From Cryomorphaceae bacterium 1068 (GTDB lineage Bacteria > Bacteroidota > Bacteroidia > Flavobacteriales_D > Cryomorphaceae), in NCBI GenBank assembly GCA_027214385.1, contig JAPVXR010000003.1:310001-374000 (forward strand): 64,000 nt of DNA, given 5' to 3'. Shown here piece by piece: positions 6,744 through 17,615 of this stretch. The notes beneath the pieces were generated by a model. It was not told the origin of the DNA and searched no databases. It was given only the letters and a program-made list of their open reading frames with translations. Position 1 is the first letter of the stretch; every line of letters starts with the position of its first letter. Made by a program: the position numbers and the translations under genes.

Positions 6744-8657
6744 TTATTGCGAAAGCAGCGTCACGACATTCTCGTGATTAATATCGATTTCACGGTTATC
6801 AGACATCCAGCGCAAGGTATTGGAAACGTCAATGGATTTTAACCCCGGAAGCCGAGAAAGATAGGCCAGTGATCGGGGCTCTTCAATGATTTCTTTTTTC
6901 AATTTGAGGTATATAGAAGAGTTTGCTCCAACCAGATCGAATGCCTTCTTTTTTGCCAGACACACATCGCATTGACCGCAATCTGTGGCGGTATAATCGT
7001 CGAAATATGCCACCAATTGTCTGCTGCGGCAGATTACATCATTTTCCGTGTAACGTAAGACAGCCCTCATTTTGTCTTCGAGCCTCTGCTTGTGCTTCTT
7101 GAGCCGAACTTCATCGAGATTCAGTTGATCAACTTTGGGGCGTTCTTTGGGAAAAGTGATAAATGGCAGGTCTGTGTGGGGCTGATAGGTCAAAACCTTC
7201 ATTTCCGCAAGATACTCGATCATTTTTCGAACATCTCCGTAGTTAGATTTTGTCCTTTTGGCCAAAGCCAATTCATCAATTCGGACCGGATGGTCGAACA
7301 GACCTTCATATGAGCGTAACAAAACTCGAATGATCGGCTCAAACTTGGGATGCCCGATTTCGAAGCTGTAGAGCTCCTTCGTATTCTGAATAAACTGAAC
7401 TTTGGAGGGATTGTAAACCGCATCAGACAAAGTGATTCGCTCCTCGTATTCGAGGATTTTCAGGCAGTGCAGAGTTTTGGCGGGAGAGAGGTCGTATCTT
7501 TTGGCGAAAGCCTTTAAGTCAAAAGGAACATTGTCCGACATGACGGATCCTGCGGCCAATTGGAAGAAGTTTACCAAAGCACGATAAACTTGTTTAACGT
7601 CTTCCTTTTTTGGAATTTGAGACTCAACTCTTTCCTGCAAAACTTGACGATCGTTTTCATTGACCAAACAAATGGCATACGCCTGGTTCCCATCGCGTCC
7701 GGCGCGACCTGCCTCCTGAAAATAAGCCTCTAGCCCTGGCGGTAAGTCGAGGTGAATCACAAATCGTACATCAGGCTTATCGATTCCCATACCAAAGGCA
7801 TTGGTGGCAACAACTACTTGAGCCTTATTGGCGATCCAAAGATCTTGGGTGTCTTGACGCTCTTTACTCGATAATCCGCCATGGTAGGGTAATGCTCCGA
7901 TACCATTGGCCCTCAGCAAATGAGATTGCCGCACAGTTTCTCGTCGAGTACCAACGTAAACTATACCGCTGCCACCAAGGTTCTTAATGGCTCCGATCAT
8001 TCGGTTGAGTTTATGATTCTCCTCCAGAACCACATAAACAAGGTTATCTCTGACAAAACTCTTTTTGAATACCGCCGGACTTCTCAATTCGAGCTTCTCG
8101 GCAATATCAGAAATGACCTCTGCAGTAGCAGTAGCTGTAAGTGCTATGAATGGGGTGTTTTTAGGTAATAGCTCTCGAATTTGGGCTATTTCCCGATAAG
8201 GTGGTCGAAAATCATGCCCCCATTCAGAGATGCAATGCGCCTCATCAATGGCTACCATTGACACCTTCATTTTTTGGAGCCGAGCTAGGAACAGATCCGT
8301 CTTTAGCCTTTCGGGAGAGAGGTAGAGAAACTTTAGTCCGCCATGAACGGCATTATCCATGGTGATATCGATTTCTCTTGGAGATTGAGCGCTGGTAAGC
8401 GCGGCCGCAGTAATCCCTCTTTTTCGGAGATTTTGAACCTGATCCCGCATCAAAGCAATAAGCGGGGAGATGACGAGGCAAACTCCTTCCATAGCCATGG
8501 CGGGTACTTGAAAGCAAATGGACTTGCCTCCACCAGTTGGTAGCAAAGCCAATGTATCCTCGCCACTGTATATAGATTGGATAATTTCCTCTTGTAGAGG
8601 TCTGAAGCTTTGATGTCCCCAGTATTTCTTTAGTATGTAGAGTATTTCCTTTTCCAA
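6744..8657 (-). CDS. recQ: ATP-dependent DNA helicase RecQ
   Basis: 3'-5' superfamily 2 helicase used in recombination and replication-fork repair. 637 residues. Walker A LPTGGGKS (residues ~39-46), DEAHCISEWGHDFRP (DEAH at 138-141), SALTATA-like motif III (IALTATATA), motif VI QEAGRAGRDG (~320), then the zinc-binding Cys cluster (CRSRQ...DCGQCDVC, ~545-570) and a winged-helix region. The C-terminal ~60 residues look helical but do not show a clear HRDC domain. The start codon is a TTG at 8657; no ATG lies nearby in frame. Divergent from ilvE. Confidence 0.93.
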   Translation of the reverse strand: MEKEILYILKKYWGHQSFRPLQEEIIQSIYSGEDTLALLPTGGGKSICFQVPAMAMEGVCLVISPLIALMRDQVQNLRKRGITAAALTSAQSPREIDITMDNAVHGGLKFLYLSPERLKTDLFLARLQKMKVSMVAIDEAHCISEWGHDFRPPYREIAQIRELLPKNTPFIALTATATAEVISDIAEKLELRSPAVFKKSFVRDNLVYVVLEENHKLNRMIGAIKNLGGSGIVYVGTRRETVRQSHLLRANGIGALPYHGGLSSKERQDTQDLWIANKAQVVVATNAFGMGIDKPDVRFVIHLDLPPGLEAYFQEAGRAGRDGNQAYAICLVNENDRQVLQERVESQIPKKEDVKQVYRALVNFFQLAAGSVMSDNVPFDLKAFAKRYDLSPAKTLHCLKILEYEERITLSDAVYNPSKVQFIQNTKELYSFEIGHPKFEPIIRVLLRSYEGLFDHPVRIDELALAKRTKSNYGDVRKMIEYLAEMKVLTYQPHTDLPFITFPKERPKVDQLNLDEVRLKKHKQRLEDKMRAVLRYTENDVICRSRQLVAYFDDYTATDCGQCDVCLAKKKAFDLVGANSSIYLKLKKEIIEEPRSLAYLSRLPGLKSIDVSNTLRWMSDNREIDINHENVVTLLSQ

Positions 8658-8747
8658 ATCTATTCTTCTCCGGAAAACAAAATAACAAATATTGACGTTT
8701 GGAACGCGATTAATCTTTCGACCCTATGATAAGATTAACGTGCTTAG

Positions 8748-8825
8748 GTTCAAAGCAAACAGTGGGCAGAAGCTTAAAGTGTCGAAGACACACTTTGCTG
8801 ATTGTTAATCGTTTCTGCTTTGAAC
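8748..8825. repeat. inverted repeat overlapping the ilvE promoter, with inner hairpin
   Basis: Left arm GTTCAAAGCAAAC (8748-8760) is inverted as GTTTCTGCTTTGAAC (8811-8825), matching for GTTCAAAGCA plus AAC. Between the arms is a tight hairpin, GTGTC-GAA-GACAC (8779-8791), alternatively AAAGTGT/ACACTTT (8776-8782/8790-8796). The right arm contains the TTTG of the ilvE promoter at 8819-8822. This is the geometry of an operator pair for a looping repressor, but no cognate regulator is identified. Confidence 0.5.
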
Positions 8826-8849
8826 ACACCTTGAAAATAGCTATTTTTG
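8819..8849 (+). promoter_or_regulatory. Bacteroidetes-type promoter of ilvE
   Basis: TTTG at 8819-8822 and TATTTTTG at 8842-8849 with exactly 19 bp between. The ilvE ATG follows 21 bp after the -7 element. Confidence 0.78.
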
Positions 8850-8870
8850 CAGTCCAATTGAAGACATAAA

Positions 8871-9938
8871 ATGATCGATACACAGACCATAAAAATTCAG
8901 AAAACTACTCAGAGTAAACTAGATACCACAGATTTTAAGAACTTAAAATTCGGTCAAACATTTTCAGATCACATGTTTGTGATGGATTATGTAGACGGAA
9001 AATGGCAACAGCCTACCATCATGCCTTTTCAGAATATGACCATGTCGCCCGCTTCTTTGGTGATTCACTACGGTCAGAGCATTTTTGAAGGGCTGAAAGC
9101 TTTCAAGAATGAAGATGGGCGCTACGGACTATTCCGCCCTGACTTGAATATCAAAAGGATGAACAAATCAGCGGTGCGAATGTGTATGCCTGAGATTCCT
9201 GAGAATATTTTTATGGACGCTCTGAATGAGCTTGTCCGACTAGAGAACGAATGGATACCGACATTGGAGCTTTCTTCTCTATACTTGCGCCCGGTGCTTT
9301 TTGCCATCGATGAATACATTGGCGTCAAGGCTAGTCAGAGCTACCGCTTTATGATTTTGGCAGCACCGGTAAATGCATACTATGTAAAGCCCGTAAGAAT
9401 CAAAATTGAAAGGGAATTTACTCGCGCTGCTAAAGGAGGAACCGGCTACGCTAAGACTGCAGGAAATTATGCAGGCTCTTTATACCCTGCAAAATTGGCC
9501 AACGATCAAGGCTACGACCAACTCCTATGGACAGACGCAAAAGAGCACGCTTACATTGAAGAAAGCGGCACGATGAACGTTATGTTCGTTATTGATGGGA
9601 AATTGATCACACCTGAGCTTGGAGAAACAATTCTTGACGGGGTAACACGCCGAAGTGCTTTGCAATTGGCAAGAGATTGGGGAGTGGAAGTAGAGGAGAG
9701 AAGAGTCTCTGTAGCGGAACTTCAAGAAGCCATGAAAAGCGATACATTAGAAGAAGCTTTTGGATGTGGAACAGCCGCGACCATAGCACATATCGAAGCA
9801 ATTGCTGATGGAGACAAAGTATATCAGTTGCCTAAAGTTGAAGACCGTAAATTGTCTAATCGACTGATGAAATACTTCGTAGATCTTAAAAAATTCAGAA
9901 TTGACGATCCGCACGAATGGATGATCGAATTATCATAG
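8871..9938 (+). CDS. ilvE: branched-chain amino acid aminotransferase
   Basis: PLP-dependent fold-type IV transaminase interconverting leucine, isoleucine and valine with their 2-keto acids, using glutamate/2-oxoglutarate. 355 residues, the longer BCAT form (like eukaryotic BCATs) rather than the ~310-residue E. coli type. Markers: HYGQSIFEGLKAF (~67-78), the substrate-binding YLRPVLFA (~138-145), the Schiff-base Lys in GGTGYAKTAGNY (Lys195), EESGTMNVMFV (~226-236) and GCGTAATI near 303 binding the PLP phosphate. Stand-alone gene with its own promoter and terminator, so it is not in an ilv biosynthetic operon. Confidence 0.94.
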   Translation: MIDTQTIKIQKTTQSKLDTTDFKNLKFGQTFSDHMFVMDYVDGKWQQPTIMPFQNMTMSPASLVIHYGQSIFEGLKAFKNEDGRYGLFRPDLNIKRMNKSAVRMCMPEIPENIFMDALNELVRLENEWIPTLELSSLYLRPVLFAIDEYIGVKASQSYRFMILAAPVNAYYVKPVRIKIEREFTRAAKGGTGYAKTAGNYAGSLYPAKLANDQGYDQLLWTDAKEHAYIEESGTMNVMFVIDGKLITPELGETILDGVTRRSALQLARDWGVEVEERRVSVAELQEAMKSDTLEEAFGCGTAATIAHIEAIADGDKVYQLPKVEDRKLSNRLMKYFVDLKKFRIDDPHEWMIELS

Positions 9939-9960
9939 TACCACCTACAACTCGAATGCA

Positions 9961-9993
9961 AAAAGCGCCCTGAGAAATCGGGGCGCTTTTTTT
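9961..9993 (+). terminator. strong intrinsic terminator after ilvE, bidirectional
   Basis: 10-bp stem AAAAGCGCCC (9961-9970) with GGGCGCTTTT (9981-9990), 10-nt loop, then more T. The opposite strand also ends in a T run, so it can serve the convergent phosphatase gene. Confidence 0.92.
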
Positions 9994-10016
9994 AAGAAAA
10001 TCAGGATATCTAGTTG

Positions 10017-10514
10017 CTAAAATTCCTTTTTGGGATAATCGAAAAAGACCAACTGACCTGTTCCTTTAGAGATTTCTTCCCAAGAGTCTGCATTAGAAAA
10101 TTCAACTTTCGCAATTCCACAAGTAGGAATGTTTCCAAGAGATTCATTCGTCAAGTACTCCACGACATCGGTAATTCCTGGATTGTGAGCAAAGAGAATA
10201 ATGGAGCCGTAACTGTTGTCTGTTTCTGAAATAGAATGCAAAAAGTCTCGAACAGAAGGGAGATATAGCCTGTCTACTTCGACGATGTTTTCCAAATCAT
10301 AACCAAATTCCTTTGACATGATTCGCGCCGTGCTAATGGCTCGATTGGCAGGACTACTGACGAAGAGTTCTATGTTTTCTTCTCGAACTGTCAGACGTTT
10401 GCCCATTTTTGGTGCATCGCGTAAACCGCGAGTATTTAAAGGACGATCATAATCACTAAGTCCCTCATTGGACCAGTCGGACTTTGCGTGACGGTTGAAG
10501 TAGATGGTTTTCAT
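10017..10514 (-). CDS. sixA: SixA-like histidine phosphatase
   Basis: 165-residue member of the histidine phosphatase (phosphoglycerate mutase-like) branch 2 small proteins, like SixA, which removes phosphate from phospho-histidine in signalling proteins. The catalytic NRHAKSDW (His9) replaces the more common RHG with RHA, as is usual in SixA. Further on are the RPLNTRG segment, the SPANRAISTARI second Arg site (~55-66), and the second catalytic His in LFAHNPGIT (~112-120). The phosphorylated target cannot be told from context. Confidence 0.82.
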   Translation of the reverse strand: MKTIYFNRHAKSDWSNEGLSDYDRPLNTRGLRDAPKMGKRLTVREENIELFVSSPANRAISTARIMSKEFGYDLENIVEVDRLYLPSVRDFLHSISETDNSYGSIILFAHNPGITDVVEYLTNESLGNIPTCGIAKVEFSNADSWEEISKGTGQLVFFDYPKKEF

Positions 10515-10585
10515 ATTCCCAAAAATACGAAAGCCGGCCTATGATTTAATTCACGAGCCGACTTTCGATTGCTTGTTGGTATTAA

Positions 10586-13207
10586 TTATGAAATCAGTTT
10601 TTCCAATTCTTCTTTCAGTGGTTTCCGAAAGACGACCTCTCCGTCGAATACATCCATCACAATTGGTTCTTCCCGATCAATCGTACCAGCCAAGAGTTGC
10701 TTGCTCAAAGTGTTCAATACCTCTTTCTGAATAAGTCGCTTCACAGGTCTAGCTCCAAACTGAGGGTCAAAACCTTTTTCCGCGATATACTCCATAGCTT
10801 CTTTTGAGGCCGTGAGATCGATTCCCATATGCTCCATTTTTGCCGAGAGAAGATCAATTTGAAGCTTAACGATCTCCAAAATATCCTTCCTGTTGAGTGG
10901 CTTGAACATAATTATCTCATCTATTCTGTTTAAGAACTCAGGTCGCATGGAAGCCTTGAGCATTTCAAAAACCTCCATCTTGGTCTTTTCTTGCGTCTTC
11001 TCATCCATTTTTCCTTTTGCTTCGTCAAATCGCTGCTGAATGATATCAGATCCCGTATTAGAAGTCATAATGATGATGGTGTTCTTAAAGTTCACCTTTC
11101 TTCCTTTGTTATCGGTCAATACACCATCATCCAATACTTGTAGCAGCACGTTAAACACATCGGGGTGAGCTTTCTCAATCTCATCTAGAAGTACTACACT
11201 GTAGGGTTTTCTTCTAACCGCTTCGGTAAGCTGTCCGCCCTCATCGTACCCTACATATCCCGGAGGAGCTCCCACCAATCGACTCACGCTGTGCCGCTCT
11301 TGGTATTCGCTCATATCGATTCGCGTCATGGCATGCTCGTCGTTAAAGAGGTATTCGCTTAAGGCTTTTGCCAATTCGGTTTTACCAACACCGGTTGTTC
11401 CCATAAAAATAAAGGATCCAATAGGGCGCTTCTCATCTTGCAGTCCCGAGCGAGACCTTCTAACTGCATCGGAGACGGCTTCTACCGCTTCTTCCTGACC
11501 AACAACTCTTTCGTGCAAATGGTCTTCGAGATTCAGCAGCTTCTCGCGTTCGCTTTCAAGCATCTTTGTCACGGGAATTCCCGTCCAGCGGCTCACCACG
11601 TCAGCAATTTCTTCTTCGTCTACTTCCTCCTTGATCATCTTAGAATTGGACTGTTCATCGATCAATAGCTTTCTCGATTCTTCCAGCCTCTCTTCGGCTT
11701 CTTTCAGCTTTCCGTATCGAATTTCGGCTACCTCTCCGTAATTACCTTCTCGCTCCGCTCTCTCGGCCTCAAACTTAAGTTGCTCAATATTTTCCTTCTC
11801 CTGTTGTATGGCTTCCACCAATCCTTTCTCAGCTTCCCATTTGGCTTTGAGCTGGTCTCGTTTCTCATTAAGATTGGCCAATTCTTCGCCTAAGCCTTTC
11901 AGCTTAAATTGATCTTTCTCTCTTTTTATCGCTTCTCGTTCAATTTCGAGCTGCATGATTCTTCTTTCGATCTCATCGAGCTCTTCAGGCTTGGAATTGA
12001 TCTCCATTCTGAGCTTTGAAGCAGCCTCGTCAATCAAGTCGATGGCTTTATCCGGCAAGAATCGATCAGTAATGTAGCGCTGCGAAAGCTCTACGGCTGA
12101 TATGATTGCAGAATCTTTGATCCGCACTTTATGATGCGCCTCGTACTTTTCTTTGATCCCTCGTAATATCGAAATCGCCGATTCACGATCAGGTTCATTC
12201 ACGATTACTTTTTGGAACCGTCGCTCCAAGGCTTTGTCTTTTTCAAAGAACTTCTGGTACTCATTAAGCGTAGTCGCACCCACCGCTCTCAGCTCTCCAC
12301 GGGCCAAAGCAGGCTTCAAAATGTTTGCAGCATCCATTGCACCTTCGCCACCTCCGGCACCTACAAGGGTGTGAATCTCATCAATGAAAAGGATAATTTG
12401 TCCTTCGGCCTTGGTGACTTCATTCACCACAGCTTTGAGTCTCTCTTCAAATTCCCCCTTGTATTTCGCACCCGCTATTAGTGCAGCCATGTCCAAGCTA
12501 TAAACAATTTTGTCCTTCAAGTTTTCAGGTACATCGCCACTCACAATTCGGTGGGCGATTCCTTCTACGATGGCTGTTTTACCCGTTCCTGGCTCACCTA
12601 CTAATATAGGATTGTTTTTGGTCCGCCTGGTCAAAATTTGCAACACCCGACGTATCTCTTCATCTCTACCGATTACAGGGTCGAGCTTACCATTTTGAAC
12701 CAAATCGTTCAGATTCTTGGCGTATTTATCCAAAGAATTGTATGTGTCTTCCTGACTCGCTGACGTTACCTTTTCACCTTTTCGGAGTTCAAGAATGCCT
12801 TGTTTCAAAGCCTTTCTTGTAATGCCCATATCCTTGAGCATTTGAGCCGTCGAGTCCTTACCATCGAGAATGGCAAGTAATAGGTGTTCCAACGAAACGA
12901 ATTCGTCTCCGAATTCCTTAAGGTATGTAAAGGAGCGATTCACTGCTTCAGTAGCCGATCGACTCAACTGAACTTGTCCGCCACTCACTTTTGGAAATGA
13001 TTCAATTTGTTTGTCCAGCGCCTGTTCTAAAAGGTCTGTATTAACTGAAAGTTTCTTAAGTAAATAAGGGATTACGTTTTTATCTGCATCGAGCATCACC
13101 CTTAATAGGTGTGCAGTTTCGATGCTTTGCTGTCCCTTTTCCGTCACAAGTTGCTGAGCATCTTGGATGGCTTGCTGGGACTTGATTGTCATTTTTTGAA
13201 AGTCCAT
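10586..13207 (-). CDS. clpB: ATP-dependent disaggregase ClpB
   Basis: Hexameric AAA+ unfoldase that rescues aggregated proteins together with DnaK. 873 residues. Order: N-terminal Clp repeat domain (1-145), first AAA+ module with Walker A GEPGTGKT (204-211) and an [12 protein letters not shown] Walker B, the middle coiled-coil domain (~410-530, rich in E/K heptads) that docks DnaK, then the second AAA+ module with Walker A GTTGVGKT (~610), [11 protein letters not shown], and the C-terminal small domain ending [10 protein letters not shown]...LEKLIS. The pore loop YKGEFEERL is intact. The middle domain rules out ClpA and ClpC. Upstream I see no perfect housekeeping promoter and no CIRCE element. 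Confidence 0.96.
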   Translation of the reverse strand: MDFQKMTIKSQQAIQDAQQLVTEKGQQSIETAHLLRVMLDADKNVIPYLLKKLSVNTDLLEQALDKQIESFPKVSGGQVQLSRSATEAVNRSFTYLKEFGDEFVSLEHLLLAILDGKDSTAQMLKDMGITRKALKQGILELRKGEKVTSASQEDTYNSLDKYAKNLNDLVQNGKLDPVIGRDEEIRRVLQILTRRTKNNPILVGEPGTGKTAIVEGIAHRIVSGDVPENLKDKIVYSLDMAALIAGAKYKGEFEERLKAVVNEVTKAEGQIILFIDEIHTLVGAGGGEGAMDAANILKPALARGELRAVGATTLNEYQKFFEKDKALERRFQKVIVNEPDRESAISILRGIKEKYEAHHKVRIKDSAIISAVELSQRYITDRFLPDKAIDLIDEAASKLRMEINSKPEELDEIERRIMQLEIEREAIKREKDQFKLKGLGEELANLNEKRDQLKAKWEAEKGLVEAIQQEKENIEQLKFEAERAEREGNYGEVAEIRYGKLKEAEERLEESRKLLIDEQSNSKMIKEEVDEEEIADVVSRWTGIPVTKMLESEREKLLNLEDHLHERVVGQEEAVEAVSDAVRRSRSGLQDEKRPIGSFIFMGTTGVGKTELAKALSEYLFNDEHAMTRIDMSEYQERHSVSRLVGAPPGYVGYDEGGQLTEAVRRKPYSVVLLDEIEKAHPDVFNVLLQVLDDGVLTDNKGRKVNFKNTIIIMTSNTGSDIIQQRFDEAKGKMDEKTQEKTKMEVFEMLKASMRPEFLNRIDEIIMFKPLNRKDILEIVKLQIDLLSAKMEHMGIDLTASKEAMEYIAEKGFDPQFGARPVKRLIQKEVLNTLSKQLLAGTIDREEPIVMDVFDGEVVFRKPLKEELEKLIS

Positions 13208-13376
13208 AACTGATTAATTATGTTTTCTTGTCGTCAAATCTTGAGCCGTTTCGATTTTTCTCATAAAAGCGGAAAAAATGGCAGTAGGAAGCCAATGATT
13301 CGGACAAAATGACTGTGCTATGAGGCCGCTTTGTTTATGATAATTTCTTAGCTTCAAAGCACCAAAACGACCAATA

Positions 13377-16300
13377 GTGAGACCAATTGTACTAACCCTT
13401 GTTACCCTCTTCCTTTGTCAATCAACCTTTAGTCAAACCTTCTGGGCAAAAAGGCAAGCGGGTGGAAATGTAGATGAAACACTCGGAGTAGCCAGTGATA
13501 ATGAAGGCAACTCATATTCAACAGGCTATTTCAGCACAACCGCAGATATAAATGGAGAAAACCTGAATGTTCAGGGTCTCACCGATGTATTTGTATCCAA
13601 GGTTTCACTAGGTGGATTTACCGAATGGTCTGTATCATTTGGGGGAAACCAGTCAGACAGAGGCCTTGGTATAGCTGTGGATAAATTAGGCAACATCCTC
13701 GTTTGCGGGTTTTATACGGGGAATATAGACTTCGGGAATGGTGTAACTCTAACTTCCAATGGCGGACAAGATGCTTTTGTCTTAAAGCTGGATCAAAACG
13801 GAGAAGTTCTTTGGGCCAAAGGCGGCGGAAGCAATCAAAATTCAGATCGCGCAAATGCAGTTGCTGCTGATTCTCTGGGAAATGTACTAATCACCGGTCA
13901 ATTCTCAGGAGAAGCCATTTTTGATTCCTTCAACCTCAATACCATCGACGGTTCAATAGACGCATTCATTGTTAAATATGATGCAGACGGAAATGAAATA
14001 TGGGCAAAACAAGGCACTGGTGAGAGTCTTGACAGAGGAATGGGAATAGCCACCGATAGTGAAGGTGCGGTTTACACAACGGGACAATTTAGCGGTGACA
14101 TTAATTTTGATAATACCTATGACAACAATGTTCTGAATGCAGTCTTCCTGATAAAGCACTCGGCTGAAGGAGTTGAGCAGTGGTTTCGAATGGCGGGAGG
14201 GACTGAAGAGTCTGTGGGTTATGGCATTACTTCGGACGGAGAAAACGTATATGTAACGGGAGATTATGGAGAAAGCATTAGCATTCTGGGAAATGGGATA
14301 CCTATTACTATTGAGTCAGGATTTTCAGAGTCAGTCTTTATAATGGCTTTCTCACCTCAAGGGGATCACTTGTGGTCTGCTTCGGCTGGCAGCGAAAGCT
14401 TGGTTTCGTCCAGGGCTATATCACAACGCGATGGTGAACTGAGTATCGCAGGTTATTACCGTTGCACGTTTGAATCTTACAGCCAAGAATATGGATCCGG
14501 AACGTTCAATTCCATAGGCTTTGAAGATGCATTTACAGCTCGCTACTCATCTGAGAACGGTGATTTTTTATGGTCGAGAAATTTTGGTTCGCAGAGTGAC
14601 GAGCAAGCGCTTGCTGTTTCAATTTTAACGGATGGTTATGAAGTTGTAGGTGGCGTTTTCAAAGATGCTCTGGTATTGCCCTCGGCGGGCTTTATTTTTG
14701 GAACCAACCTCAGCCAGGTGGGAAATATTTCGAATCAAGAAATATGTGGAGATCTGTCTTATGGGTCATTTTACAGACTTAGTGGAAATTCAGAGCAAGA
14801 TGGATTTCTGGTAAAAGTGCTCACCGAAAACAGGTCCCCGTACGACTTTTTTCTACGTGAGCCATCTACAGTCTGCGACCCCACAGTAATGAACCCATGT
14901 ATTTTTGAATTAACTTCTCCCAATAATGATGTTTTTAACTGTCAGGATACCATTACGGTATGCCCCGAAAAATCGCTGGGCTTCTCATCACTGACATACT
15001 CCAATGAAATAGCATTCGATTACGACTATAATTGGAACAACCCTAATGGCTTGTCCAATAGTCAGGTAACCAGTGAAGGAGTGTTTTCGTTGGAAATCGA
15101 GAGTGAAGATGGTTGCTACACGTATATGGATGAAATCTATGTAACGCTTGCTCCTGCTGTTGAAGCCGGATTGATATCAGACGACATTGTGGTTAATAAT
15201 GAGGCATTGGATACTGAACTTATTGAATTTTGTGAGGGGGATAGCGTCCTGATTTGGGCTACATATCCCGATACACTCTCGGGTACTTGGACTGCTTGGA
15301 GTCTAGACAATATTGAAGAAGAAGACACACTGACCGTTTTTGCTGATGATCTATTCAACCTTATCGTAACCAATGAATTTGGATGTTCATCTTTAAACCA
15401 AGTGGAAGTAGAGGTAATACCTGTGGTGGAGGAATTAGGTGTAGATATCTTTTTCCCTTATGAATCTGATACGGTTAGTATTTGTGACGGCGAGACCTTT
15501 GGTAGTATAGCGGCAATGGCTCTTATCGAAGGGACAGATGATTTGCATCCTGACGATGGATATATTCAAAATTGGACGGTGAATTTAGGTGCGAGTATTG
15601 GTTCAGGTAGTTCGAATACTAACATTGGTCCGATTCAAGATGGTTGGCACATAGTCACTCATTCAGTCCAACCTATTCTGAATCAATGCAACGAGTTTCC
15701 ATTCTTATACACTGATATTGATTCTATTTATGTAGAAGTCCTTCCCAGTCCCGAAGTTTCTATTTCCGTTTCAGGCCCGTCTGAATTATGTCCAGGGGAT
15801 ACAATCGTTTTACAATTGGATTATACAGGGACTGTAGGTATTACTAATTTGGTTGCAGAGAATTTCACCGACAGTGTCTACATTGACTCTCCCGGATTCT
15901 ATTCATTCTGGACAGACTCCATTGCTCCAAATGGCTGCACGGGTAGTGCTAGCACAAACCAACAGGTTTCATTTATTTCAAGTCCACAAATATTTACAGA
16001 TCCTCCGAACGCTGTAATCTGTCCGGGCGATAGTGTGCAGATTTTATCTGACAACGAAGGCTCCTTTCTTTGGCAAGGACCGCTTGGGTCAATTGATGGC
16101 GAGAATAGCTTGTGGGTAGAAGAGTCAGGGCTGTACTTTGCAGAAGTCACGCTGTATGAAGGATGTGTGTTGGTATCCAACACCTTACAACTCACAGAAT
16201 ATGCAACTCCTTTTCTCTATGCTGAAGACGAGACTGTTTGCATGGGTGGTAGTACCGATATCTGGGTTTTTTCGAATAGCTTAGAAACAATAGAATGGCT

Positions 16301-17615
16301 TCCTCCATTATCTGGTGGGGATAGTATCGTCACAGTATTTGATCCTGGGATTTATTCAGTCACTGTGACGGGTTGCGATATTACTACCGATATCAGTATT
16401 GAAATCGAATCTTTAGAACCCGAAGTATTCATTGCTCTCGCCGATTCTACTCCGGTATGCACAGGCGATAGTATTCTGGTATCTGCAACTGAAGGTTTTG
16501 AAGAGTATGAATGGAGCCCTGTGGGACAAGAACAGTCTCAATGGTTTGAAGATGAAGGTTCTGTTTTTGTTACTGCTTTCACCGATGAGGGCTGTCAAGC
16601 TGTTTCCAACACGCTTGAACTAACATTCGAACCAATTCCACCTGATCCGACGTTTCAATTCGAACTGCCTTGTGAAGGAGAGCCCATGGAAATCCTTGTG
16701 TCGTCTGACCTCGAAGTCAATGTGCTAAATGACCTCGGAGGTTTTGTCATTTCAAATGACTCCATACAAGAGATAGAGCAGCTATGGAACGATACCACCT
16801 TATACGTCTTTCTAGCTTCACCTTATTGCAATGGAGACACAGTAGCTTTAGACCTTTCCCCCAAGCCTTATCCGGATGAGCCGATTCCATTGACAGATGC
16901 TCCTGTTTGTACGGGAACAGATCTTACTTTGGAAGTATTAAATGCTGAGGCAGATGTTATATATACGTGGCTTACGCCAAACGGAGATATGCTCCAAGGA
17001 GGAGAGTTAATAACATATGGAATTTACGATCTCTCCCAAGAGGGCGCATATCTGGCATACGCCGATTTAGAAGGCTGTTTGAGCGATACGGTTGGAATCG
17101 ATGTGAATCTTTTTGAAACCAGACAGGTGGACCTTCCGCCTGATACTTCGCTGTGTTTCATAGAAGATTTCTTTATTGAGGCCGACACAATCTTCGCCTC
17201 ATACTTGTGGTCAGACAATAGCACTGATTCTATTTTCTACCCATCCGAAGATAATCCGGGTCAAATATTTCTTGTTGCTACCGATTTTAATGGTTGTGAA
17301 TCGGTAGACTTTGTAACGGTGAATTTCATTAATTGCTTAGTGGTTGTACCCAATATTATCACGCCAAACGGAGATGGGATAAATGACTTATGGATCATTG
17401 AGCTGGATCAACCACAATTCTATCAGGTCATCGTCTATAACCGTTCAGGGAGAAAAGTGTATCAAGGAAACGATCCCACAGCAGGCTGGGATGGTACAAA
17501 CTCACACTCAGGAGAGCCTTGCCCCGAAGGGACATATTTCTATGTGTTACAAGTAAATGATTTTGAAGGTAGACTAATAGAAGAGCAAGGAAGTCTGACA
17601 ATTTTGAGAGATTAG
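13377..17615 (+). CDS. secreted SBBP beta-propeller / Ig-like protein with CHU_C (T9SS type B) tail, copy 1
   Basis: 1,412 residues, GTG start, with a Sec signal peptide (VTLFLCQSTFSQ). Residues ~20-500 are about eight ~55-residue propeller blades of the SBBP type, with recurring GGQDAFVLKLDQNGEVLWA and GNVLITGQFSG-like lines. Residues ~530-1310 are Ig/PKD-like modules, each opening with a Cys signature (ICPGDSVQI, VCMGGSTDI, VCTGDSILV, VCTGTDLTL) and usually closing with GC. The final ~85 residues are the gliding-motility-associated CHU_C domain (ITPNGDGINDLWI...YNRSGRKVYQG...GTYFYVLQV) that directs T9SS export and surface anchoring. Followed directly by a paralog. The ligand is unknown; adhesion is inference. 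Confidence 0.9.
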   Translation: MRPIVLTLVTLFLCQSTFSQTFWAKRQAGGNVDETLGVASDNEGNSYSTGYFSTTADINGENLNVQGLTDVFVSKVSLGGFTEWSVSFGGNQSDRGLGIAVDKLGNILVCGFYTGNIDFGNGVTLTSNGGQDAFVLKLDQNGEVLWAKGGGSNQNSDRANAVAADSLGNVLITGQFSGEAIFDSFNLNTIDGSIDAFIVKYDADGNEIWAKQGTGESLDRGMGIATDSEGAVYTTGQFSGDINFDNTYDNNVLNAVFLIKHSAEGVEQWFRMAGGTEESVGYGITSDGENVYVTGDYGESISILGNGIPITIESGFSESVFIMAFSPQGDHLWSASAGSESLVSSRAISQRDGELSIAGYYRCTFESYSQEYGSGTFNSIGFEDAFTARYSSENGDFLWSRNFGSQSDEQALAVSILTDGYEVVGGVFKDALVLPSAGFIFGTNLSQVGNISNQEICGDLSYGSFYRLSGNSEQDGFLVKVLTENRSPYDFFLREPSTVCDPTVMNPCIFELTSPNNDVFNCQDTITVCPEKSLGFSSLTYSNEIAFDYDYNWNNPNGLSNSQVTSEGVFSLEIESEDGCYTYMDEIYVTLAPAVEAGLISDDIVVNNEALDTELIEFCEGDSVLIWATYPDTLSGTWTAWSLDNIEEEDTLTVFADDLFNLIVTNEFGCSSLNQVEVEVIPVVEELGVDIFFPYESDTVSICDGETFGSIAAMALIEGTDDLHPDDGYIQNWTVNLGASIGSGSSNTNIGPIQDGWHIVTHSVQPILNQCNEFPFLYTDIDSIYVEVLPSPEVSISVSGPSELCPGDTIVLQLDYTGTVGITNLVAENFTDSVYIDSPGFYSFWTDSIAPNGCTGSASTNQQVSFISSPQIFTDPPNAVICPGDSVQILSDNEGSFLWQGPLGSIDGENSLWVEESGLYFAEVTLYEGCVLVSNTLQLTEYATPFLYAEDETVCMGGSTDIWVFSNSLETIEWLPPLSGGDSIVTVFDPGIYSVTVTGCDITTDISIEIESLEPEVFIALADSTPVCTGDSILVSATEGFEEYEWSPVGQEQSQWFEDEGSVFVTAFTDEGCQAVSNTLELTFEPIPPDPTFQFELPCEGEPMEILVSSDLEVNVLNDLGGFVISNDSIQEIEQLWNDTTLYVFLASPYCNGDTVALDLSPKPYPDEPIPLTDAPVCTGTDLTLEVLNAEADVIYTWLTPNGDMLQGGELITYGIYDLSQEGAYLAYADLEGCLSDTVGIDVNLFETRQVDLPPDTSLCFIEDFFIEADTIFASYLWSDNSTDSIFYPSEDNPGQIFLVATDFNGCESVDFVTVNFINCLVVVPNIITPNGDGINDLWIIELDQPQFYQVIVYNRSGRKVYQGNDPTAGWDGTNSHSGEPCPEGTYFYVLQVNDFEGRLIEEQGSLTILRD

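Noticed and set aside
13208-13376. CIRCE or other heat-shock operator before clpB
   Set aside because: No TTAGCACTC-N9-GAGTGCTAA-type repeat is present in the gap.
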